Positions 57,246 through 64,000 of a stretch of DNA of 64,000 nucleotides are shown here, piece after piece. The notes below the pieces were generated by a model. It was not told the origin of the DNA. It saw only the letters and a program-made list of their open reading frames with translations, and ran no database searches. Every line of letters begins with the position of its first letter. Within the stretch, counting starts at the first letter, position 1. Origin of the DNA: Pseudoalteromonas sp. R3 (GTDB taxonomy: Bacteria > Pseudomonadota > Gammaproteobacteria > Enterobacterales > Alteromonadaceae); assembly GCF_004014715.1 (NCBI RefSeq), contig NZ_CP034835.1, positions 868,001-932,000 on the forward strand. Reading direction: 5' to 3'. Position numbers and translations under genes: made by a program.

Positions 57246-57382
57246 ACATAGCCCCTAACTTTGTGAGAGAAGCAGGCACAATATAACGGTTAACTAAAAA
57301 ATGAAATAGTTTTGCTACAAATCAAGGTACAGGCTTGTAATTTGTGCATTACAACTGTGTTAAGGCCATTGATATTAAATAT

Positions 57383-57408
57383 AAAAAAAGCCGGCGAATG
57401 CCGGCTTA
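57383..57408 (-). terminator. Intrinsic terminator of putA
   Basis: The stem AAGCCGGC / GCCGGCTT has a four-base loop and a run of seven T on the minus strand, about 30 bases past the putA stop. Confidence 0.88.
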
Positions 57409-57435
57409 AGTGAAATTAAGATTTAACGAATTCTA

Positions 57436-60400
57436 TTATTCGTCATCTTCTACCAATGTCATCAGAGAGGTATTACCACCCGATGCCGTGGTATCAATAC
57501 TAATTGTTTTCTCTGTCACCAGACGGCTGATCAACGTATCGTAGTACTCAGCGCTGATCACTGGCAAAATGGCGCCCTTGCGCGCAGCCAGTTGCTGACT
57601 GAAGTAGCCCAGGCGTGATGAGCGGGCAGCAACCACTGCGCCAGACAGGTGAGGGTGCGCCAGAATAGCCTGTAACTGGTTTGGCTTAGCAACCTGGAAT
57701 ACCCCTTCGGCAACGCCAGTCGCGATAAACTTATCGCGGAACGCCTGTGCTTCTTCATAGAATAACTCAGAGGCAACCGTAATTACCGTGTTACCGGCAG
57801 CCAGAGCGGTAATGACCGACAACGCCCAGAAGTTAAATGAGGTACTCTTATCGGCATAACACACTACACAGCCACGAGGCTCAAGGTGCAGGGTGTTAGA
57901 TTCACCCGTTGGCCCAGGTAATACTATGTGTGAACGCATACGTTTTTCCAGGCGGTTCAACTGGGCACGAGCATCTGCCAGCGTCAGGGCTAAGTCATCA
58001 GCCAACTCGTCGATGATCTCAACCGTGGCTACCTTAGCCAGTAGCTGACGCACCGCAGAAACACGGTCATTCAGTGGAGTTGCACGCCAGATCTTCTCGT
58101 CGCGCAGCGAGTTCTGCATCAGAGCTTCAACCTGCTCAACGGCACCCGGGAAGTGGTGTGTTTCCAGCTCATCTGGTGTCAGATTGGTCATCTGCACGTT
58201 ATCCGGAGACGCTTTTTCTTTAACCAGGCGCAACAGGTAGTTTGGACCACCTGCTTTAGGACCAGTACCAGACAGGCCTCGACCACCAAACGGCTGAACA
58301 CCAACGATAGCACCAATCATATTACGGTTAACGTAGACATTACCCGCGCGAGACATCTTAGCCAGGTACTCACAGCGTGCTTCGATACGTGAGTGAACCC
58401 CCATAGTCAGGCCGTATCCAGTGCCATTGATCTGGTCGATTACCTTGTCCAGATCTTCACCTTTGAAGCGGATGATATGGACAACCGGACCAAAGACTTC
58501 GCGTTTAAGTACTGACAGGTCAGAGATTTCATACAAGCGCGGTGCAAAGAAGTAAGCACCATTCTCGCTGTTGTCCGGGATCTTAGCTTCGAACAATAGC
58601 TTGCCATTGCTCTTCATAAATCAACGTGCTTGGTTAGCGCATTCAATGCTTTTTCGTCGATAACTGGGCCTACGTCTGTAGACAACATGGCTGGATCACC
58701 AACATGCAGTTCTTGCAGTGCACCCTGAAGCATTTTGATAATGCCATCAGCCACATCTTCTTGCAGGAACAATACACGTAGTGCAGAACAGCGCTGACCT
58801 GCACTTTGGAAGCCTGATGAAATCACATCATCCACAACCTGCTCAGGCAGTGCTGTTGAGTCAACGACCATACAGTTCTGGCCACCCGTTTCAGCGATCA
58901 GAGGTACCTGGATATCGTTACGCTCAGCCAGGATCTGTGAAATCAGGGTGCCGGTTTCAGTAGAGCCGGTAAACATCACGGCCTGAATACGCTCATCCGG
59001 TACAATGTGCTTACCCACTTCACTACCACGGGCAATAACTGGCTGTACGACGTGCTCTGGCAAGCCCACAGTACGCATCAACTCGATACAACGCAATGCA
59101 ATCATACTGGTTTGCTCAGCAGGTTTTGCAATAACTGTATTACCAGTCACAATAGCAGCGGCAACCTGACCAAGGAAAATCGCCAGCGGGAAGTTCCAAG
59201 GGCTGATACATAAAATCACGCCACGGGCTTCAAAGCGCTCGTCTTTAGCCAGCTCTTCGGCACGGGCTGCATAGTAGCGACAGAAGTCGACGGCTTCACG
59301 GACTTCATCGATGCCATCTTGAGTGATCTTACCGGCTTCTTTAATACAGATTGCAACCAGCTCATCGTGATGACGCTCAAGAATGTCACCGACGCGGCGC
59401 AGCAGATCAGCACGCTCTTTTACTGGTGTTTGCGACCAGTCTGCAAAAGCGTTTTCGGCATTACTTAGAATGCTTTGCATGTACGCATCATCGTGCACAG
59501 GCACATGACCGACAATCTCTTTATGATTGGCCGGGTTACGAACCGCCATACGACCTTCTGGCACATCATTTTCTTCGATACGATGTTCATTGAACCAGTT
59601 GTCCAGATTCTCTTTGAATGGCGTCAGCACGTTGATATCAGTCAGGTCCATACCCTTTGAGTTAGGACGCTCAGCACCATACAGCTCGATAGGCAGGCTG
59701 ATCTGCTTGTTGTATTTGTTGCGCAGGCCTTGCAGGGTTTCAACCGGATCTGGCAGTAACGACTCTACCGGCTTAGTAGTGTCGACAATGGCGTTTACAA
59801 ACGATGAGTTAGCGCCATTTTCCAGTAGACGACGTACCAGATAAGCTAGCAAGTCTTCATGATGGCCAACCGGTGCATAAACACGGCACTGAATGCCTTC
59901 ACTTTCAACGATTTGATCAAATAGTGACTCACCCATGCCATGCAGGCGCTGGAATTCGAATCCAGTATTGTCGCCTTTCGCAACTTCAAGGATGGTTGCG
60001 GCTGTGTAGGCGTTGTGTGTTGCAAACTGCGGGAACAGCACATCACGTGCTTCCAGTAGCTTGATAGCACAGGCTTTATAAGACACATCGGTGGTTGCTT
60101 TACGGGTAAATACTGGGAAGTGGTCTAAACCGTCTTGCTGCGTGGTTTTAATTTCAGTATCCCAGTAGGCACCTTTTACCAGGCGGACCATCAGCTTGCG
60201 GCCAACGCGTCGTGCCAGATCAGCAACCCATTCAACAACGAAAATGGCACGTTTTTGATAGGCTTGTACCGCCAGACCGAAACCATTCCAGCCATCCAGC
60301 TCTGGAGCTGAGAAGACGGCTTCAATTACGTCTAAAGAAATGTCCAGTCGATCGGCTTCTTCAGCATCTACGGTAAAGCCGATGTCGTATTGCTTGGCCG

Positions 60401-61238
60401 CCACAGCCAGTTCTTTCAGCTTTGGTACCAGCTCGTCCATTACACGGTCGCTGTGAGAAAACTCATAACGTGGGTGGATAGCAGAAAGCTTAACAGAAAT
60501 GCCCGGGCTTTTGATTGGACCACGACCCGCCGCTGCTTTACCAATGGCATGGATCGCATTCATGTAGCTCTGGTAGTAGCGCTCAGCGTCGGCCATTGTA
60601 CGTGCGCCTTCGCCCAGCATATCGTACGAGTATACATAGCCTTTTTGTTCTTTTTCTGCGGCGCGGGTAATGGCGTCCTGAATGGTCTCACCCATTACGA
60701 ACTGCTTACCCATGATCTTCATAGCAAAGTTTACAGACTTACGGATCACCGGCTCACCAAGGCGGCCAATGGTACGTTTCAGAACACCAAACTGCTCTTC
60801 CTGATTTTTATCGCTGTAGTTCACCATTTTACCGGTAACCAACAGGCCCCAGCTAGAGGCGTTGACGAACAGAGAATCACTGCTACCTAAATGCGAGCTC
60901 CAGTCACCTTTGGCCAGTTTGTCACGAATAAGCTGATCCTGAGTTTCTTTATCTGGCACGCGAAGTAGGGCTTCAGCCAGACACATCAGTACTACGCCTT
61001 CTTCTGACGACAGAGAGAATTCGTTCAGCAGTGCGTCTACACCATTCTGGCCATCCTGATCGCGACGAATATTCAAAACCATCTGACGGGCTCTTTCCCA
61101 GGCACGGCTACGTGCCGTTACGCCGACTTCTGCCAGCGGCAGAATATGGTCGATAACTTCGTTTTCATCGATGCGGTAAAAATCGCGGATCTTCTGTCTG
61201 ATAGGACAGGTGGTTGTCAAATCGCCGTTATAAAGCAT
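57436..61238 (-). CDS. putA: Bifunctional proline dehydrogenase / P5C dehydrogenase PutA, with a frame break
   Basis: About 1,267 residues after restoring one missing T at the run 58618-58620. It oxidises proline to glutamate in two steps. The proline dehydrogenase barrel shows FTVDAEEADRLDISLDV, MVRLVKGAYWDTEIK and QFATHNAYTAATI. The aldehyde dehydrogenase part shows CISPWNFPLAIFLGQ, VMFTGSTETG, AETGGQNCMVVDST and the catalytic Cys in GFQSAGQRCSALR; beyond the break MKSNGKLLFEAK continues it, followed by QPFGGRGLSGTGPKAGGPNY and a C-terminal ALDH-like domain. The N-terminus (MLYNGDLTTTCPIRQKI) has no ribbon-helix-helix domain, so it is not a self-repressing trifunctional PutA. The divergent Lrp-type gene at 61611 probably regulates it. 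Confidence 0.95.
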
Positions 61239-61610
61239 AACTCAGCCTCATAAAATAAGAGTCAAAAATGATTGTAAATTGAACAACTTAATGCTTTGCG
61301 TGCTAACAAGGTTGGTAAGTACTTGCTAGTCGTTGCGTACCTATTAAATTTGGGCGGTACCTGCAAAAAGTCTCAATTACGACAATATGATGCGGTCATA
61401 GTGCTAACCTTAACACACCTCAGGGCGTGTTCAACTTTTAGCCAGTCTCGCGTTCTAATAAATGGTTTGCCACGGATACGATCTTAATGTGGCGGTTACG
61501 TCAAATTTCGGGGACATTCTATCGAAAAGACAGCAGAATATGCTGTCTTATTTTTTTTGATTACGGTAAATTTGCGGGTAATTGCGAAGCTGCACAGAAT
61601 TTTATGCTGA
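61239..61610. other. Divergent promoter region between putA and the Lrp-type gene
   Basis: About 370 AT-rich bases with no convincing gene. It should hold the putA promoter, sites for the Lrp-type regulator and the promoter of that regulator. A 63-codon frame at 61296 has no ribosome site or recognisable content. A terminator-like hairpin lies at 61527-61558. Confidence 0.6.
61527..61558 (+). terminator. Intrinsic terminator in the leader of the Lrp-type gene
   Basis: A perfect 9-bp stem (AAGACAGCA / TGCTGTCTT), five-base loop, then A and eight T. It is about 50 bases before the regulator's ATG, so it either ends a short upstream transcript or acts as an attenuator. Confidence 0.7.
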
Positions 61611-62099
61611 ATGACCACTTCAATTAAAACGCGGGTGCTCGACAGGATCGATATGGCAATTCTGGATATCCTGCAAAAAAATGCCCGTATTTCCAATGTA
61701 AACCTGGCGAAAGCCGTCAATCTGAGCCCCAGTCCATGCCTGGATCGCGTGAAAAAGCTGGAGGCCGAAGGGTATATTGAGGGCTATGCTGCTCAATTAA
61801 ATGCGGCAAAGCTGGGACAGCACCTGGTTGCGCATGTTGAAATCACGCTTAAAAGCTCCACTGAGTCTGTATTTGAAACATTCAGGCAGCATGTGGTGGA
61901 GATCCCCAATGTCGTAGCCTGCGATATGGTTGCAGGGGGATTTGATTACCTGTTGAAGATCCGGGTGCAGGATATGCGTCAGTACCGTGAAGTACTCGGG
62001 CAGATTGTTGAAATACCTGGGGTTGGAACTAACCACACCTATATGGTGATAGAGCACATCAAAGAAGACAGAGGCGTGGAAGTGTTGAACTTTCAGTGA
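61611..62099 (+). CDS. putR: Lrp/AsnC-family regulator, probable PutR
   Basis: A 162-residue Lrp-type protein: an N-terminal helix-turn-helix (RIDMAILDILQKNARISNVN, VNLSPSPCLDRVKKLEAEGY) and a C-terminal RAM/effector domain (VPNVVACDMVAGGFDYLLKI-like sequence, IPGVGTNHTYMVIEHIKED). Divergent placement next to putA matches PutR-type regulators, which activate putA in response to proline in bacteria whose PutA lacks its own DNA-binding domain. The function is inferred from this context. No strong ribosome site is seen; the start is the conserved one. Confidence 0.82.
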   Translation: MTTSIKTRVLDRIDMAILDILQKNARISNVNLAKAVNLSPSPCLDRVKKLEAEGYIEGYAAQLNAAKLGQHLVAHVEITLKSSTESVFETFRQHVVEIPNVVACDMVAGGFDYLLKIRVQDMRQYREVLGQIVEIPGVGTNHTYMVIEHIKEDRGVEVLNFQ

Positions 62100-62241
62100 T
62101 CACAAGATGGATTATCAGCTCATGGACAGATAATCCGGGTTTCATATTTTGTAACAAGCTTTTGGCCGCAAGTTAGCTGTAATTAGGAACAGAGTTGTTA
62201 TTATAAATGAGATAAAATAACAAAACTAATTTGTGAGGCTT

Positions 62242-64000
62242 ATGAAACTCAAGCATCTAGTTGCCGCTATAGCGGCTGTAGCTGCCCCATTGGCGGCTGC
62301 ATATCAAACTCAGGACACGCGGCTACTGCGTTTCCCTGATATTCATCAGGACAAAGTCACTTTTGTATATGGCGGTGATATCTACATTGCGGATACCAAG
62401 TCGGGTAACAGCACCCGCCTGACCGACCATGTTGGCTTTGAGACCTTCCCCAAATTTTCACCAGATGGAAAACGCATTGCGTTTGCGGCCGAGTACAATG
62501 GCAGCCGACAGATTTATGTGATCGATGCCGATGGCTCTAATCTGAAGCAGCTTACTTACTACAATGATGTGGGCCCAATGCCGCCACGAGGTGGGTTTGA
62601 TTACCGAGTGTTTGACTGGACACCGGATGGCAAGCATATTGTGTTTCGTGCCAACCGCACGCCCTGGGGTAAACGTATGGGTCGTCCTTACATGATCCCT
62701 GCTGATGGTGGACTAGAGCAACCGCTGGCCATTCCAGAAAGTGGTGGTGGTATGCTGTCACCAGATGGTAAGCAGTTTGTCTATACGCCGATTGACCGCG
62801 AGTTCAGAACCTGGAAGCGCAGCCGGGGCGGTCGTGCACAGGATGTCTGGGTGTATGATTTAGAAAACAACACCTCAAAACAGCTGACCGAACACAGAGC
62901 AACTGATCAGCAGCCAACCTGGGTGAACGACAGCATATACTTCGTATCTGATCGTGACTATACCCTAAACCTGTATAAATACCGTGAAGGGAAAGCACCG
63001 GTTAAGATGACCAACCACAGTGAGTATGATGTACTGTGGCCATCTGCCGGGCCAGATGCCATCGTGTATGAAAATGGCGGCTATTTGTATCGCTTTGATG
63101 AAGCAACTAAAACCACAGAAAAGCTGACCATCAATGTGCCCGGGGTACGCAAGTACGCTATGCCTTACACAAAAAATGTCAGCAAGTTCATTGACTCAAT
63201 GGACGTTTCTCACGATGGTAAACGTGCCCTATTCACGGCGCGTGGTGAAGTATTCTCAGTCCCGGTTGAGCAGGGCCCGACGCGCAACTTGAGTATGACG
63301 GCTGAAGGCCGTGAAATTGCTGCGAGCTGGTCACCGAATGGCCGTTATATTGCGTATATGAGTGACGCAACGGGTGAGTATGAGATTTACCTGAAAGACC
63401 GCGCTAATAACAATGAAGTTAAGCAACTTACCAGCAACGGGTCCATCTGGCGTTTTGACCCTATCTGGTCGGCCGACAGCTCAAAGCTGCTATTTGCTGA
63501 TAAGAACCACACTATGTGGTGGCTGGATGTAAGCTCAGGTGAGCTGCATAAGATCGATACCGGCAAGTACGACGATGATGGCATCACCCAGTATACCTGG
63601 TCTCCAAACAGCGAAGATCTGATCTTTGTAAAGAACAATGCCAATCGCTTTGCTTCTTTGTGGCACTACAATACCCAAAGCAAAGTGCTGAGTCGTCTGA
63701 CTGATGATATGACCAATGAACAGAACCCGGCTTTCTCACCGGATGGTCAGTATCTGTATTTCACATCGGAGCGCGATTTTAACCTGACCTTCAGCGCTTA
63801 TGAGTTTGCTTATTTGTATAACAATGCAACACGCCTTTATGCCGTTGCAGTGAATGACAAGGTTTCATCTCTGACACAGTTTAACAGCGATGAAGCGGCA
63901 ATTGTCAGCGAAGAGAAAGACGATAAGAGCAAAGACAGTACAACTGAAAATCAGCTCCAGGTAGATGGCTTTATGTCACGGGTTGTAGCATTGCCTGCGA
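62242..64000 (+). CDS. Tricorn-like protease (S41 family), N-terminal part
   Basis: The gene starts at 62242 after GTGAGG and runs off the right edge with no stop, giving at least 586 residues. A signal peptide (LVAAIAAVAAPLAAAYQ) is followed by two series of TolB/WD40-like propeller blades: VYGGDIYIADTKSGNSTRLT, FSPDGKRIAFAAEYNGSRQI, WSPNGRYIAYMSDATGEYEI, FSPDGQYLYFTSERDFN. This arrangement is that of tricorn protease and its bacterial homologues, in which propellers precede a PDZ and a C-terminal S41 peptidase domain. Those lie beyond the window. A simpler TolB-like protein is excluded by the length and the signal-peptide/propeller pattern. Confidence 0.85.
   Translation, partial: MKLKHLVAAIAAVAAPLAAAYQTQDTRLLRFPDIHQDKVTFVYGGDIYIADTKSGNSTRLTDHVGFETFPKFSPDGKRIAFAAEYNGSRQIYVIDADGSNLKQLTYYNDVGPMPPRGGFDYRVFDWTPDGKHIVFRANRTPWGKRMGRPYMIPADGGLEQPLAIPESGGGMLSPDGKQFVYTPIDREFRTWKRSRGGRAQDVWVYDLENNTSKQLTEHRATDQQPTWVNDSIYFVSDRDYTLNLYKYREGKAPVKMTNHSEYDVLWPSAGPDAIVYENGGYLYRFDEATKTTEKLTINVPGVRKYAMPYTKNVSKFIDSMDVSHDGKRALFTARGEVFSVPVEQGPTRNLSMTAEGREIAASWSPNGRYIAYMSDATGEYEIYLKDRANNNEVKQLTSNGSIWRFDPIWSADSSKLLFADKNHTMWWLDVSSGELHKIDTGKYDDDGITQYTWSPNSEDLIFVKNNANRFASLWHYNTQSKVLSRLTDDMTNEQNPAFSPDGQYLYFTSERDFNLTFSAYEFAYLYNNATRLYAVAVNDKVSSLTQFNSDEAAIVSEEKDDKSKDSTTENQLQVDGFMSRVVALPA

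Noticed and set aside
58614..58620. Split of putA into two separate enzymes
   Set aside because: The break falls within the aldehyde dehydrogenase domain and is healed by one T in a T-run; true split forms separate at the domain boundary.

Overview
The window looks like a chromosomal segment of a marine gammaproteobacterium, most likely Pseudoalteromonas or a close relative in the Alteromonadales. This is inferred from the Na+-NQR cluster (nqrF-apbE-nqrM), Na+-type flagellar stator genes (pomAB), the xseB-ispA-dxs order, a DUF3545 protein, and a repeat family with TACCAATTT ends. No database search was possible. Base composition is moderate, with AT-rich patches at about 34.5-41.2 kb.

Layout. 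0-2 kb: end of Na+-NQR with its maturation genes apbE and nqrM. 2-10.1 kb: cobC, a cobalamin riboswitch, then a tightly overlapping B12 uptake and salvage operon (btuD-btuC-cobT-cobS-cobU-cobQ-cobO-btuF). 10.1-21.5 kb: ung, a DUF3545 gene, tal, yaaA, an MFS transporter, a cluster of a QEGLA-motif (DUF1704) protein with a GshB-like ATP-grasp enzyme, an srmB-like helicase, trmN6, an HEAGH-motif protein and a small XRE regulator. 22-34.9 kb: an exported polymorphic-toxin locus, made of a 474-aa exported protein, a roughly 3,700-residue SpvB/FG-GAP/RHS protein and a small membrane protein as candidate immunity partner. 34.9-41.2 kb: an accessory patch with REP hairpins, one intact and two truncated RAYT transposase genes, an IS110/IS1111-like element, an IS30-family element inside one copy of a 372-bp tandem duplication, and two displaced toxin-tip/immunity modules. 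41.3-46.4 kb: a collagen-like/fibrinogen-like secreted protein and three tail-collar paralogues. 46.5-64 kb: deoCD, dxs, ispA, xseB, pomAB with a sigma-28 promoter, small hypothetical genes, an aromatic amino-acid permease, putA with a divergent Lrp-type regulator, and the start of a tricorn-like protease.

Two themes stand out. First, eight genes, most of them housekeeping, carry one-base frame breaks (seven -1, one +1), several of them in homopolymers. This looks like uncorrected sequencing error rather than gene decay, and joining the frames restores full-length proteins, including the toxin with its signal peptide. Second, the toxin locus continues as an array of tip/immunity cassettes punctuated by elements ending in GACACCCACCC and GGGTGGGTGTC, which suggests that REP/RAYT-type mobile DNA has shaped the cassette array. 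Separately, a roughly 209-bp MITE-like repeat sits inside the cobalamin riboswitch, in a peripheral loop that leaves the conserved core and P1 stem intact.
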